Shown here: positions 43,950 to 54,453 of the stretch, piece after piece
Layout: the number at the start of each line of letters is the position of its first letter
Numbering within the stretch: position 1 is the first letter of the stretch
Source of the DNA: Hymenobacter norwichensis DSM 15439
Lineage (GTDB): Bacteria > Bacteroidota > Bacteroidia > Cytophagales > Hymenobacteraceae
Direction: 5' to 3'
NCBI RefSeq assembly: GCF_000420705.1
Contig: NZ_ATVL01000012.1
Span: forward strand, 272,003 to 336,002
Length of the DNA stretch: 64,000 bases
Program-made: the position numbers and the translations under genes
The notes under the pieces: generated by a model
Told to the model about the DNA's origin: nothing
The model's input: only the letters and a program-made list of their open reading frames with translations
Databases searched by the model: none

Positions 43950-45467
43950 ATGCGCCACAAGCTGTCCTTACTATTCCTGCTTACTCCGTTTGCCTCTTAT
44001 GCCGACGTAACCCTGCCGGCCCTGATGACCGACAACATGGTGTTGCAACAGAAAACCGACGTGGCGCTCTGGGGCTGGGCCGCACCGGGCGAGGCCGTAA
44101 CCGTGACGGTAGGCTGGCAGAAAGTACCGCGCAAAGTGGTGGCCGATAAGGACGGCAACTGGCTGGTGCGCGTGCCTACTGGCAAAGCCGGCGGGCCATA
44201 TGTCATTAAAGTGCAAGGCAACAACCAACTCACCATCAACAACGTGCTACTAGGGGAGGTATGGCTGTGCTCGGGACAGTCGAATATGAATTTCCCGGTG
44301 ACCAAGCGCCCGAATAGTGGTTCCTACACCGGCATCATCAACGCGGCAGAAGTCATTCCGAAAGCTAACTACCCCAAAATCCGGATGTTCACGGTGGTGC
44401 AGAAAGTGGCCGATACGCCCCAGCGCGACGTGCAGGGCTCGTGGGCAGTGTGCAGCCCCGAAACGGTGGGTAACTTTTCGGCAGTGGCGTACTTCTTCGG
44501 GCAGGAGATTCACGAGAAAACCGGCGTGCCCATCGGCCTCATTCATTCGTCGTGGGGCGGTACGCCAGCCGAATCTTGGACCCGCAAAGACGTGCTGGAG
44601 AAGGACCCGGACTTCCAGTCCATTCTGACCCGCTACGAGCAGGGCCTCACCCAGCGCCCCGCCTACGAAACTGCCCTGGCCGCCTGGAAGCAGGAGCACG
44701 AAGTGAATCCGCAAGCCACCAGTCCCAAGCCCGTTGAGCCGCTGAGTGCTACCAGCAATAAGTCGCCGTACAAGCTCTACAACGGCATGATTAAAGGCCT
44801 GGAACCGTACACACTGCGCGGCGTTATCTGGTACCAAGGCGAAAACAACGCCGAGCGGGCCTACCAGTACCGCAAGCTGTTCCCGGCCATGATTACCAAC
44901 TGGCGCCAGGACTGGCAGCAGCCCAACCTGCCGTTTTATTTCGTGCAGATTGCGCCCCACCGCAGCCAGAATCCCGAAATTCGCGAAGCCCAACTGCTCA
45001 CCATGCAAACCGTGCCCCACACCGGCATGGCCGTCATTACCGACGCCGGCGACTCACTCGATATTCACCCGCGCAACAAGCAAGTGGTGGGGCACCGGTT
45101 GGCGCTGTGGGCACTCAGCCACGAGTATGGTCAAGCCAAGCTGCCGTATTCCGGCCCCATCTACGAGGCTATGAAGGTGGAAAACAACAAGGTCCGTCTC
45201 CAATTCAAATACGCCGACGGCCTGCAAGCCCAAGGCGGACCGTTGCGCAAGTTTTCCGTGGCTGGCCCCGACAGCGTATTCGTGCCGGCGCAGGCCCAGA
45301 TTGAGGGCAAGACCGTGGTAGTATGGAGCGACAAAGTGAAGCAGCCGGTAGCCGTGCGTTTTGGGTGGAGCAGTGCGCCGGAACCTAATCTGTACAACGG
45401 CGCTGGCTTGCCCGCCTCCCCGTTCCGTACTGACCAGTGGCCTACGTCCACTCAAGGGAAAAGGTAG
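43950..45467 (+). CDS. Sialate O-acetylesterase-like carbohydrate esterase
   Basis: A 505-residue exported esterase with an SGNH-type fold. A short signal peptide (about 18 residues, FASYA) is followed by an N-terminal beta domain (VLQQKTDVALWGWAAPGE), then the catalytic motif GEVWLCSGQSNM with nucleophile Ser 111, HSSWGGTPAESWTRKD, RGVIWYQGENNAE and, in the last block, GDSLDIHPRNKQVVGHRLAL with the likely catalytic Asp-His. In pectin loci such proteins remove acetyl groups from rhamnogalacturonan or galacturonate. Frame is open upstream, but the ATG at 43950 gives the signal peptide. Confidence 0.88.
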   Translation: MRHKLSLLFLLTPFASYADVTLPALMTDNMVLQQKTDVALWGWAAPGEAVTVTVGWQKVPRKVVADKDGNWLVRVPTGKAGGPYVIKVQGNNQLTINNVLLGEVWLCSGQSNMNFPVTKRPNSGSYTGIINAAEVIPKANYPKIRMFTVVQKVADTPQRDVQGSWAVCSPETVGNFSAVAYFFGQEIHEKTGVPIGLIHSSWGGTPAESWTRKDVLEKDPDFQSILTRYEQGLTQRPAYETALAAWKQEHEVNPQATSPKPVEPLSATSNKSPYKLYNGMIKGLEPYTLRGVIWYQGENNAERAYQYRKLFPAMITNWRQDWQQPNLPFYFVQIAPHRSQNPEIREAQLLTMQTVPHTGMAVITDAGDSLDIHPRNKQVVGHRLALWALSHEYGQAKLPYSGPIYEAMKVENNKVRLQFKYADGLQAQGGPLRKFSVAGPDSVFVPAQAQIEGKTVVVWSDKVKQPVAVRFGWSSAPEPNLYNGAGLPASPFRTDQWPTSTQGKR

Positions 45468-45740
45468 CTGCTATAGTGAGCAGTGGCCAGCAGCAAACAG
45501 AATAAGCGAATAGCTAGTGCTCAGCTTGTTTCTGGCGAGTGGCTCATTAACTCGTTGATTGATTGGGTGTAAACTAAGGTTGTTGGTCCACTGAGAGTAT
45601 ATTCTAGGAAAAATATGTTCCGCCAGGGCAAAAGCGGTACGGTACAGGACAGTTGGAAGTGAGTAAGGAAATACTTTTGAAATAAGCTGGGATTTTCATC
45701 TCGCCTTTCGTTTTAAAATTTTCCCACACTCACCTTCTAT

Positions 45741-48700
45741 ATGAACAACAACTACACATGGCGGCGCGGCCAGTTGGTAGCCTGCCTGCCCTTGCTGCTG
45801 CTGGCTGGCCCCGGCATTACAGCCGCTCAGGCGCGGCCCGTTAGCAAAACGGTAGCCGATGTGCAAATCACCGGCCGGGTCACGTCGGCAACCAACGAAG
45901 GCCTACCCGGCGTGACGGTGGTAGTGAAAGGCACTACTCGCGGCACCACTACCGGAGCCGATGGCAGCTTCACGCTGGCCGTGCCCGAGGGAGGTGGTAC
46001 CTTGGTGTTCAGCTTCATTGGTTATCAGACCCAAGAGCGCAAGTTTACGGGTGCTGAGAATTTCACGCTCAAACTCGTTGAAGACACCAAAAGCCTTGAT
46101 GAGGTAGTGGTAGTGGGCTACGGCACCCAAAAGAAAGCCGACGTAACGGGCGCTATTGCCTCCTTCAACGCCGAGAAGCTGGAAGAGCGGCCTATTGCCC
46201 GTGTGGATCAGGCCCTGGTGGGGCAGTTGGCCGGCGTGGTTGTGAAGCAAACGTCGGGGGTGCCCGGCCGGCCTTTCAGTGTGCAGGTGCGCGGCGCCGG
46301 TTCGATTTCAGCTGGTAGTGAGCCGCTTTACGTTATTGATGGTTTCCCGCTGGAAAGTGTAGGCGCGAGCAGCAACGGCCGCTTCGGCAGCGGCAACCCG
46401 CTCGACAACATCAACCCCAACGACATCGAGAAGATTGAGGTGCTGAAGGATGCCGCCGCGGCTGCCATCTACGGCTCGCGGGCCGCCAACGGCGTAGTGA
46501 TTATCACCACCAAGCGGGGCAAAACCGGCAAGCCCCAAATCAGCGTGAACACCTATATTGGTGGCTCGCGGGCCGCCAAGAAGCTGGACTTGCTCAACGG
46601 CGATGAATGGGCCTCCCGTGCTACCGAAATCATCAACAACAACTGGGTGAGGTCGACACCGACCACGCCCGGCGCTATTCAGCGCACTGCGGCCCAAACT
46701 ACCGCCCAGCGGCGTCAGATTCTGGGTTTGACCGGCAACAACGTCAACCCCGACCTGATGCTGGATGACCGGTGGTCCATCCCTGGCCACCCTGGTTTGC
46801 AATACGTGGACTGGCAGGATGCGCTGTACCGCACGGGCGTAACCCAAAACTACCAAGTAAGCGCCTCCGGTGCCACCGACAACGTAAACTATTATGTGTC
46901 GGGCAACTACAACGACCAGCAGGGCTTTGCTAAAGGCCTAGGCTACAAGCGCTACACTGTGCGGGCCAATGTGGAGGTGAAAGCCAGCGACAAGCTGAAA
47001 TTCGGCCTGACCGTGAACCCGACCTACTCGGTTTCCACCGACCCCGGTATTGAAGGCAAAGACAACCGCTTTCATCAGTTGCTCTCGCAAACCCCGATTG
47101 TAGAGGACACGGCCGGCGTGTATACCGGCTACGGCAAAAACGAGCCCTACCGCTGGGGCGTGAGCACCGCTAGCCCCATTGCAGTAATCGAGAACTTCGA
47201 GGGCGACACCCGCAACTACCGGACGCTGGGCACCGTGTTCGGTGAGTATCAGCCCATCAGCGGTCTGCGGCTGCGCTCCACGCTGAATTTCGACAACAAC
47301 GAGTCGACCTCGAAATCGTACACGCCGCCTGCCCGCAACCTGGTTACTTCGCTGGCCAGTGGCTCGTATAGCACCTACCGCCGCCAGACCGTGCTAACGG
47401 AAAACACGGCAAACTACGGCAGAACTATCGGTAAGCACGATTTCTCGGTGCTGGGTGGTTTCTCCTACAACTTCGCCAAACTCGACAACAACAGTGCCTC
47501 TTCGTCGGGTGGCTTCGTCAACAGCCAAGTCCGTACGCTGAACGGGGCAGTACTGGTGCAGAGCGGCGGCCCTACCGAGTCGCAGAGTACGCTGGTATCC
47601 TACTTCAGCCGCTTGCAATACTCCTTCGACGGCAAGTATTTGCTTTCGGCCAGTGTGCGCCGCGACGCCTCATCGCGCTTCGGACGCGCCGAGCAAGCTG
47701 GTATTTTCCCGGCCGTTTCGGCGGGCTGGCGGATTTCGCAGGAGGCTTTCCTGCAACCGGTTACCTTCATCAGCGACCTGAAGCTGCGGGCTAGCTTGGG
47801 CTACTCCGGCAACAACACCATCGGCGACTACAGCAGCATTGCTACGCTGGGCGTGTACAACTACACCTTCGGCGGCCTCATCGCGCCGGGCCAGGCTCCC
47901 AATAAAGTAGGCAACGAGTTGCTGAAATGGGAGCGTAACCGCACGGTGGACTTCGGGGTGGATTTCGGCATTCTGAAAAACCGCGTGACGGCCTCGGCCG
48001 ACTACTACACCAAAAACAGCCAAGACTTGCTCTTGAACGTACCCGTTCCGACGGGCGCGGGCTTCGGTACCAACCTCCAGAACATTGGAGAGGTGCGCAA
48101 CACAGGCTGGGAACTGGAGCTGAACACCCGCAACTTGGAAGGCGCTTTCTCCTGGACGACCTCGCTCAACCTGAGCCACAACCAGAACGAAGTGGTGCAC
48201 CTTGGCCCAGGTGATGCCACCATTGAAGTACCCAACGGCCTCGATACGCCCAGCAATATCCTGAAAGTAGGCTTGCCAGTGTATAGCATCTTTGTGGTGA
48301 AGCAAACCGGCATCCTCAGCCAGTCTGATATCGATAACGGCGCAGCTCGCTTCGGCAACCAGAGCGCCGGCGACCCACGCTACGAAGACTACAACGGCGA
48401 CGGCAAGATTGACGTGAACGACCGGCAGGTAGTGGGCAACCCCAACCCAACCTACACCTACGGCATCACCAACACACTGCGTTATAAAGGCTTCGATTTG
48501 AGCTTCTTGGTGCAGGGCCAGCACGGCGGTTCCATCTACTCTACCCTGGGCCGTGCCATCGACCGCACCAGCGTAGGCTACAAGGAAAACGCCCTAGGCC
48601 ACGTGCGCGACCGGTGGTTCTCGGACGAAGACCCCGGCAACGGCGTGAAAGGCAAAGCCACCGGCAGCTTCGGCTTCATCCGCAACACCGACTGGCTGTA

Positions 48701-48953
48701 CTCGTCCAATTATTACCGGGTGCGTACCATCACGCTGGGTTACGATTTGGGCTTGCTCATCAACAAGCGCGTGGCGCAGGGTGCCCGCGTGTATGTGACG
48801 GCCGAAAACTGGTTCGGGCACGACAACTACTATGGCGGCCTCAACCCCGATGCCCTGAACACCGGCAACACCGGCACCTTCGTGTCGGGCTCCGACTACG
48901 GCGGACTGCCGCTATCCAAAACCCTGGTTCTTGGCCTCAACCTCACTTTCTAA
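45741..48953 (+). CDS. SusC/RagA family TonB-dependent transporter of the pectin locus
   Basis: A 1070-residue outer-membrane receptor. The N-terminal signal ends near QARP (about residue 33). The carboxypeptidase-D regulatory domain starts at ITGRVTSATNEGLPGVTVVV, then LDEVVVVGYGTQKKADVTGAI, LYVIDGFPLE and IYGSRAANGVVIITTKRG mark plug and SusC hallmarks. The barrel runs to the C-terminal LNLTF. It is followed by susD after a 102-base gap that carries an AGC-rich palindrome. Imports pectic oligosaccharides by locus context. Confidence 0.94.
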   Translation: MNNNYTWRRGQLVACLPLLLLAGPGITAAQARPVSKTVADVQITGRVTSATNEGLPGVTVVVKGTTRGTTTGADGSFTLAVPEGGGTLVFSFIGYQTQERKFTGAENFTLKLVEDTKSLDEVVVVGYGTQKKADVTGAIASFNAEKLEERPIARVDQALVGQLAGVVVKQTSGVPGRPFSVQVRGAGSISAGSEPLYVIDGFPLESVGASSNGRFGSGNPLDNINPNDIEKIEVLKDAAAAAIYGSRAANGVVIITTKRGKTGKPQISVNTYIGGSRAAKKLDLLNGDEWASRATEIINNNWVRSTPTTPGAIQRTAAQTTAQRRQILGLTGNNVNPDLMLDDRWSIPGHPGLQYVDWQDALYRTGVTQNYQVSASGATDNVNYYVSGNYNDQQGFAKGLGYKRYTVRANVEVKASDKLKFGLTVNPTYSVSTDPGIEGKDNRFHQLLSQTPIVEDTAGVYTGYGKNEPYRWGVSTASPIAVIENFEGDTRNYRTLGTVFGEYQPISGLRLRSTLNFDNNESTSKSYTPPARNLVTSLASGSYSTYRRQTVLTENTANYGRTIGKHDFSVLGGFSYNFAKLDNNSASSSGGFVNSQVRTLNGAVLVQSGGPTESQSTLVSYFSRLQYSFDGKYLLSASVRRDASSRFGRAEQAGIFPAVSAGWRISQEAFLQPVTFISDLKLRASLGYSGNNTIGDYSSIATLGVYNYTFGGLIAPGQAPNKVGNELLKWERNRTVDFGVDFGILKNRVTASADYYTKNSQDLLLNVPVPTGAGFGTNLQNIGEVRNTGWELELNTRNLEGAFSWTTSLNLSHNQNEVVHLGPGDATIEVPNGLDTPSNILKVGLPVYSIFVVKQTGILSQSDIDNGAARFGNQSAGDPRYEDYNGDGKIDVNDRQVVGNPNPTYTYGITNTLRYKGFDLSFLVQGQHGGSIYSTLGRAIDRTSVGYKENALGHVRDRWFSDEDPGNGVKGKATGSFGFIRNTDWLYSSNYYRVRTITLGYDLGLLINKRVAQGARVYVTAENWFGHDNYYGGLNPDALNTGNTGTFVSGSDYGGLPLSKTLVLGLNLTF

Positions 48954-49055
48954 GAAGCTGTTAGCTGCGAACTGTTAGCTATTGGCTTTCTTTTGGAAAG
49001 ACGTTTAGGAAGCTGACAGCTAGCAGCCAAAAGCTACTAGCTAATAAAATCCTCC

Positions 49056-50597
49056 ATGAAAAAGATATTCATTGGCCTGTCTCTGGCCTGCGCTCTGGTA
49101 ACCCTAGGTAGCTGCGAAAAGGAGCTGGAACAAAACCCGATTTCCACCGGCTCAGTACCGGACTTCTATAAAACAGCCGCCGATTTCGACCAGGCCATGT
49201 CGTCGGTGTACGCCTCGCTACGGGGCTTCCCCGACCGGGAGGTAGTTCTTTCGGAGCTGCGTTCCGACAACATGTATGCCGTCAGCTCCATCGGCTCGCG
49301 CGACTGGGACCCTGTCAACAACTTCTCGGCCGCGCTGCTCGTCATCAACCCCTACGTGGCTGATGCCTGGGCCGGCAACTACTCCACCATTTTCCGGGCT
49401 AACACCATGCTCGCGCAGTTGGCCGAAAACGGCGCTGTAACGGGCTCGTTGCGTACTCGTTACGAGGGTGAAGCTAAGTTTATCCGGGCGTTTATGTATC
49501 TGGACCTGGTACGCAAGTTCGGCAAGGTGCCAGTAATCGACCAGCCACTGATTCCGCAGGAAGTGGCCAAAATCCCGCGCGGCGAAGTATCGGCGGTGTA
49601 CGCCCTCATTGAGTCGGACCTGCGCACGGCCATTGCCAACCTGCCTACTGCCTACACCGGCACGGGTGTGGGGCCTACTTCGGGCGTGGGCCGCGTTACG
49701 GCCGGTGCCGCCAAGGGTCTGCTGGCGCTGATGTACCTCACCAAATCGGGTCCAACTTACGGCATCAACGGCCCCGGTCTGAACAGCAACGAGTACGACA
49801 AAGCCAATACATTGCTCGACGAAATCATTGCGGGTACGGGTACGGCCCGCTACGCGCTGCAAAGCACGTACGCTGGCATTTTCTCACCCACGGCTGAAAA
49901 TAACTCCGAGGTGATTTTCGACTTGCAATACATTTCCACTGGCACCGGCAACCTGGGCTCGTCGTTTATGAACGTAGTGGCTCCTGATGGCTACTATACC
50001 TCGCTGGGGCTGCCGTACTCGGCCGGCTCAGTGGAAATCAAGCCTTGTTCCAATGACCTCAACAACGTAGCCTACGCTGCCACCGATACTCGGCGGGCCG
50101 TGAACATCCAACAGGGCTACACCAACGCCAACGTCACTGATACTCGTCCGTTCTTCAAGAAGTACATCAACGTGGCCGCTAAAGGTACCAGCCGCACCGA
50201 CTGGGCTACCAACTTCATTGTGATGCGCTACGCCGACATTCTGATGATGAAAGCCGAGTGCGAAGTGCGCGGAATAGGGGGGACTGCCGCCAGCGCCGCC
50301 ACCCGGCTGACGCTGCTACGCACCCGCGCTGGCCAGCCCGCCCTCACCAACCTCACGCTGGAAAGCCTTATGGATGAGCGCCGCCGCGAGTTTGCCGGTG
50401 AAAACCTGCGCTGGAATGACTTGATGCGTTCCGGTCTGGCTCTGACCACCATGAACACCTGGGCTCAGCGCGAAGACACGCCCGCGCCCAACAATAAGAT
50501 TGTGCGCCCTATTACAGCTGATTTGTTGCTGCTACCGGTGCCTCAAGTAGAATTCAGCTCAGCTCCCGGGTTGTACGAGCAGAATCCAGGTTATTAG
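49056..50597 (+). CDS. SusD/RagB family lipoprotein of the pectin locus
   Basis: A 513-residue surface lipoprotein with a lipobox ending LGSC (Cys 20). The SusD helical repeats are clear (FIRAFMYLDLVRKFGKVPVI), MMKAECEVRG and ERRREFAGENLRWNDLMRSG form the C-terminal hallmark, and it closes NPGY. It pairs with the SusC gene directly upstream. Ligand is presumably a pectic oligosaccharide; the sequence does not show which. Confidence 0.93.
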   Translation: MKKIFIGLSLACALVTLGSCEKELEQNPISTGSVPDFYKTAADFDQAMSSVYASLRGFPDREVVLSELRSDNMYAVSSIGSRDWDPVNNFSAALLVINPYVADAWAGNYSTIFRANTMLAQLAENGAVTGSLRTRYEGEAKFIRAFMYLDLVRKFGKVPVIDQPLIPQEVAKIPRGEVSAVYALIESDLRTAIANLPTAYTGTGVGPTSGVGRVTAGAAKGLLALMYLTKSGPTYGINGPGLNSNEYDKANTLLDEIIAGTGTARYALQSTYAGIFSPTAENNSEVIFDLQYISTGTGNLGSSFMNVVAPDGYYTSLGLPYSAGSVEIKPCSNDLNNVAYAATDTRRAVNIQQGYTNANVTDTRPFFKKYINVAAKGTSRTDWATNFIVMRYADILMMKAECEVRGIGGTAASAATRLTLLRTRAGQPALTNLTLESLMDERRREFAGENLRWNDLMRSGLALTTMNTWAQREDTPAPNNKIVRPITADLLLLPVPQVEFSSAPGLYEQNPGY

Positions 50598-50630
50598 TAA
50601 AAAATAGTATACAGTAGTATAAAGCAAAAG

Positions 50631-50720
50631 AGCGTCATGCTGCGCCCGGTGAAGCATTCTGATGTGTGGTAAATGAAAACCGCACAGTACAGGATGCCGA
50701 CCAAGGGGCGGCATGACGTT
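50631..50720. repeat. Degenerate palindromic repeat related to the GAAGCATCTC family (copy 4)
   Basis: AGCGTCATGCTGCGCCC on the left is mirrored by GGGCGGCATGACGTT on the right, with GAAGCATTCTGA inside. It is more diverged than the other copies. Confidence 0.7.
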
Positions 50721-50789
50721 CTTGTGTTTCGGAAAGTTTGATTTGGTGTCAAGCAAGGTGCGGCATCAAAAACCAAAGTAGAGAAGCCG

Positions 50790-53700
50790 GTGGTAAATAA
50801 GCTGTATAAGCGTTTTTTCAATTCGAAGACAAGCTGGCTTGTGGCTGGTGGTATTTGGTGGGCAAATATGCTGGCAACCAGTCCCGCCCTGGCCCAGCCT
50901 ACACCATCAACCGCACCAGCTCAGGCGCTTTGGCACAACGAAGCCCGCACCCTGCGCTACCGCCCCGACGGTACCGACTTCGTGATTGAAAACGGCACCA
51001 AGCGTTTCACCCGCGCCCTGTACGGCACCAACACCGCCTTCCGCGTAGAAACCGGCGACCTGCCTGAGTTTGCTCTGTACCTGCCCGGCATGGGCGGCAA
51101 CTTCAAGTTTGGGCTGCAAGCCGGTAACCAAAGCAAATGGCTCATCAAAGCCAGCCGTATTGTAGCCCGCTATCGGCCGGGAGCCATGCTCTATGAAGTG
51201 TCTGACCCGCTGCTAGGAACCGGTAAGCTGCTGCTGGAAGTACAGGCTATGGCCGATGCCGAAGGCATGCTCATTAAGGCGCAGTTTGAAGGTGTACCAG
51301 CTGGGAAAGTGCAGCTGGTGTGGGCGTATGGGGGCGTTTCGGGAAAAAAGTTCAGCCGCGACGGTGACATTGGGGCCGACCCGGAATCCAGCTTCTACCT
51401 GAAGCCGGAGTACTGCACTGGCAACACATTTCAGCTGCAACGCAACACCTTCCAGCTAACGTACGGCGTCCCGCTCAAGAAAAAGGAAGGCGAGACAAAG
51501 GCCCAGATTGAACAGCGAAACCTGATAGGAGTGGTGCCGCCCAGTGCCCAACTGCGTGTGGCTGATGCCACGCAACAAGAGTCGCCGGGGCAGTTACTGA
51601 CTTCTAAAGAAGCGAATGCGCCCGTGCTGGCAGGCAGCTTGCCTGTGAAAACTGGGGAGGCGCTGTACTTCGCGGTGCAAGTGCCCAAAACGGCGGCTAT
51701 GCTGCGGTACACCGACCTACCCGCAGCCTTTGCACGGGCCGAAGCGGCGCGGCAACAACTGGCAAGCCGGATTCAGGTCACTACGCCCGACCCGTACATC
51801 AACACCTTGGGCGGGGCGCTGGGCGTAGCTGCCGATGCCATCTGGCAGGAGCCCGGCTACCTACACGGCGCTATTGCCTGGCGGATGCCGCTCAACGGCT
51901 GGCGCGGCGCTTACACCGCCGACCCGCTCGGCTGGCACGACCGGGCCCAAACGCACTTCCGGGCCTACGCTAAGTCGCAGCTGACCAGCCCCGCCGCGGG
52001 GCCGGTGGTGATGGATACGGCCCTGAACTTGGCCCGCAGCCAGGAGAAGCTGGGTACCAGCGTGTACAGCAGCGGCTACATCAGCCGTAATCCCGGCGGC
52101 GACTTCCGGCCCCACCACTACGACATGAACCTAGTGTTCATCGATGAGTTGCTGCGCCACTTCAACTGGACCGGCGACCTGGCCTTCGCCAAGGAAATGT
52201 ACCCCGTCCTGCAACGCCACCTGGCCTGGGAGAAGCGCAACTTCGACTCCGACAACGACCACCTCTACGACGCCTACGCCGCCATCTGGGCCTCCGACGC
52301 CTTGCAATACAGCGGCGGTGCCGTCACGCATTCATCGGCCTATAACTACCTGGCAAATCAGCTGACAGCCGAGCTGGCTGAGCGCCTCGGCGAAAATCCA
52401 GCCCCATACCGTCAGGAAGCTACCGCCATCAAGCAGGCCATCGATAAACGCCTGTGGCTGTCCGACAAAGGCTGGTACGCCGAATATCAAGATGCACTGG
52501 GCCTGAAACAGCTGCACCCCGCCGCCGGCCTATGGACCGTGTACCATGCTCTCGACTCGCGAGTGCCCGACCCATTCCAGGCGTACCAGGCGCTACGCTA
52601 CGTGGACGCGGAAATCCCACACATTCCGGTTCGCGCCGCTGGGCTGCCCGACGAAGGCTATTACCTGCTTTCGACTACCAACTGGCAGCCTTACGATTGG
52701 TCGATTAACAACGTGGCTATGGCGGAGGTGCTGCACACCACGCTGGCCAACTGGCAGGCGGGCCGCTCCGAAGAGGCGTTCAAGCTCTGGAAAAGCGCCT
52801 TGCTGGAAAGCATGTATCTGGGTAGTAGCCCCGGCAACTTCCAGCAGGTTTCCTTTTATGACGCCCACCGCGGCGAGCTGTACCGCGACTTCGCCGACCC
52901 GATTGGCATGGCGTCCCGCTCGTTGGTAGAAGGCTTGTTCGGGATTCAGCCCGATGCGCTGGCAGGTACGCTCGTGGTCCGGCCGGGGCTGCCCGCCGCC
53001 TGGAACGATGCCGCCCTAAAGGTACCGGATGTTACGTTCAACTTCCGCCGGACGGGCCAGCAGGAAACTTACACCATTACGCCGCGCTTCGCCAAACCCC
53101 TGAAGCTACGGCTGAAAATGCCGGCCCGTGGCACCACCGTGCAGAGCGTAACGGTAAACGGCCAACCGGTGAAATGGCAGAACGTAGCTGAGGCGGTAGG
53201 CCAGCCGGTCATCGAAATCAGCAGTGAGCCAGCGGCTAACTACGTGGTGCAAATCAGCTGGGCCGGCGACGCACCTGATACCGCCGCGCTAGCCACAGCC
53301 TACGCGCCTGGCGCGGAATTATCGGTGTATTTTCGCCACGCTCTCCTCAAAGGAATTCACGATCCGCAACGGGTACTAAGTAATGTTATGCCGGTGGCAT
53401 ATAATGGTTCTTGGTTGAAGGCGAAGGTATCCGGATCCGCGGGCAGCCGCACAGCTTTCGTGCAGCTCCAGCAAGGTGACCTGATGTGGTGGGCGCCGCT
53501 GGCCCTGAACGTGCAAATAGCCCCCACGCCGCCGGTTGCGGCTAACCGCGTTCCGGCAGCAGTGAAGTACGAGAAGGTGAGCCTGACGCCGTATTTCAAC
53601 GACAAAGTCACGCAGATTTTCCAGAATAAGTACGTCTCGCCTCGGCCCGTCGGGCCTACCTTGCAGCTGCCTACGCAGGGCATCGGCAACTGGTGCTACC

Positions 53701-54293
53701 CGCTCACACAGGCCGTTATTGATGACGCTGGTTTGCGGCAAGTAGCCGGCGCAAAAAACGAAATTCAGCTGCCTGGGGGCATCCCGCTGGGTACGCCTGG
53801 CGCGGCTGATGCCAAGAATATCCTGTTTGTGTCGCAGTGGGACAATTACGCCGACTCGCAGACGCTTCCCCTGCGCGGTAAAGCGCGCCACGCCTACTTG
53901 CTGATGGCGGGTTCCACTAACCCTATGCAAAGCCAAATGACGAATGGCGAAGTGGTGATAACCTACGCCGACAACTCCACCGACATCCTGCCGCTGCGCA
54001 ATCCTACCACTTGGTGGCCCATCGAGCAGGATTATCTGGAAGACGGTTTCGCCTTCACTACCGGCGTGCCTCGGCCGTACCGGCTTTACCTCAAAACCGG
54101 CCAGCTTTCCCGCGAGGCTCCGACAAGCTACACCAGCATTAAAGGCTTCAGCACCCGCGCCATCGACGGCGGCGCGGCCACCGTGCTAGACCTGCCCCTC
54201 AACCCCAAGAAGAAACTCAAGAGTCTCACGCTACGCGCCTTATCAAATGATGTCGTCATTGGCCTGATGAGCGTGACGCTGGCACGGGATTAA
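50790..54293 (+). CDS. DUF4450 domain glycosidase-like protein
   Basis: An 1167-residue exported protein of the DUF4450 type found in Bacteroidota polysaccharide loci. The GTG start gives MVNKLYKRFF and a hydrophobic signal ending SPALAQ near residue 35. An N-terminal beta region (about 40-330) is followed by an (alpha/alpha)-barrel region (about 340-770) with WRGAYTADPLGWHDRAQTHF, DFRPHHYDMNLVFIDELLRHF and YDWSINNVAMAEVLH, then beta-sandwich domains to the end. The reaction is not known to me. Position between SusD and pectin glycosidases points to rhamnogalacturonan side chains or backbone (inference). Confidence 0.7.
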   Translation: MVNKLYKRFFNSKTSWLVAGGIWWANMLATSPALAQPTPSTAPAQALWHNEARTLRYRPDGTDFVIENGTKRFTRALYGTNTAFRVETGDLPEFALYLPGMGGNFKFGLQAGNQSKWLIKASRIVARYRPGAMLYEVSDPLLGTGKLLLEVQAMADAEGMLIKAQFEGVPAGKVQLVWAYGGVSGKKFSRDGDIGADPESSFYLKPEYCTGNTFQLQRNTFQLTYGVPLKKKEGETKAQIEQRNLIGVVPPSAQLRVADATQQESPGQLLTSKEANAPVLAGSLPVKTGEALYFAVQVPKTAAMLRYTDLPAAFARAEAARQQLASRIQVTTPDPYINTLGGALGVAADAIWQEPGYLHGAIAWRMPLNGWRGAYTADPLGWHDRAQTHFRAYAKSQLTSPAAGPVVMDTALNLARSQEKLGTSVYSSGYISRNPGGDFRPHHYDMNLVFIDELLRHFNWTGDLAFAKEMYPVLQRHLAWEKRNFDSDNDHLYDAYAAIWASDALQYSGGAVTHSSAYNYLANQLTAELAERLGENPAPYRQEATAIKQAIDKRLWLSDKGWYAEYQDALGLKQLHPAAGLWTVYHALDSRVPDPFQAYQALRYVDAEIPHIPVRAAGLPDEGYYLLSTTNWQPYDWSINNVAMAEVLHTTLANWQAGRSEEAFKLWKSALLESMYLGSSPGNFQQVSFYDAHRGELYRDFADPIGMASRSLVEGLFGIQPDALAGTLVVRPGLPAAWNDAALKVPDVTFNFRRTGQQETYTITPRFAKPLKLRLKMPARGTTVQSVTVNGQPVKWQNVAEAVGQPVIEISSEPAANYVVQISWAGDAPDTAALATAYAPGAELSVYFRHALLKGIHDPQRVLSNVMPVAYNGSWLKAKVSGSAGSRTAFVQLQQGDLMWWAPLALNVQIAPTPPVAANRVPAAVKYEKVSLTPYFNDKVTQIFQNKYVSPRPVGPTLQLPTQGIGNWCYPLTQAVIDDAGLRQVAGAKNEIQLPGGIPLGTPGAADAKNILFVSQWDNYADSQTLPLRGKARHAYLLMAGSTNPMQSQMTNGEVVITYADNSTDILPLRNPTTWWPIEQDYLEDGFAFTTGVPRPYRLYLKTGQLSREAPTSYTSIKGFSTRAIDGGAATVLDLPLNPKKKLKSLTLRALSNDVVIGLMSVTLARD

Positions 54294-54309
54294 GCAACAC
54301 CTAAACATC

Positions 54310-54412
54310 AGCCCGTCATGCAGAGCGCAGCGAAGCATCTCGCATGGTATCAGTAGGTTACTAATCCAACAGCAGCAGGCGAGATGCTTCGCTGCGCTCT
54401 GCATGACGGGCT
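54310..54412. repeat. Palindromic intergenic repeat, GAAGCATCTC family (copy 5)
   Basis: Perfect 34-bp arms (54310-54343 and 54379-54412) start AGCCCGTCATGCAGAGCGC and end GAAGCATCTCGC. The spacer is 35 bp. It lies between two glycosidase genes of the pectin locus. Confidence 0.92.
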
Positions 54413-54453
54413 TTTGCATGACGTTCATTTAACAAATACCATCCTTCCGCCTT

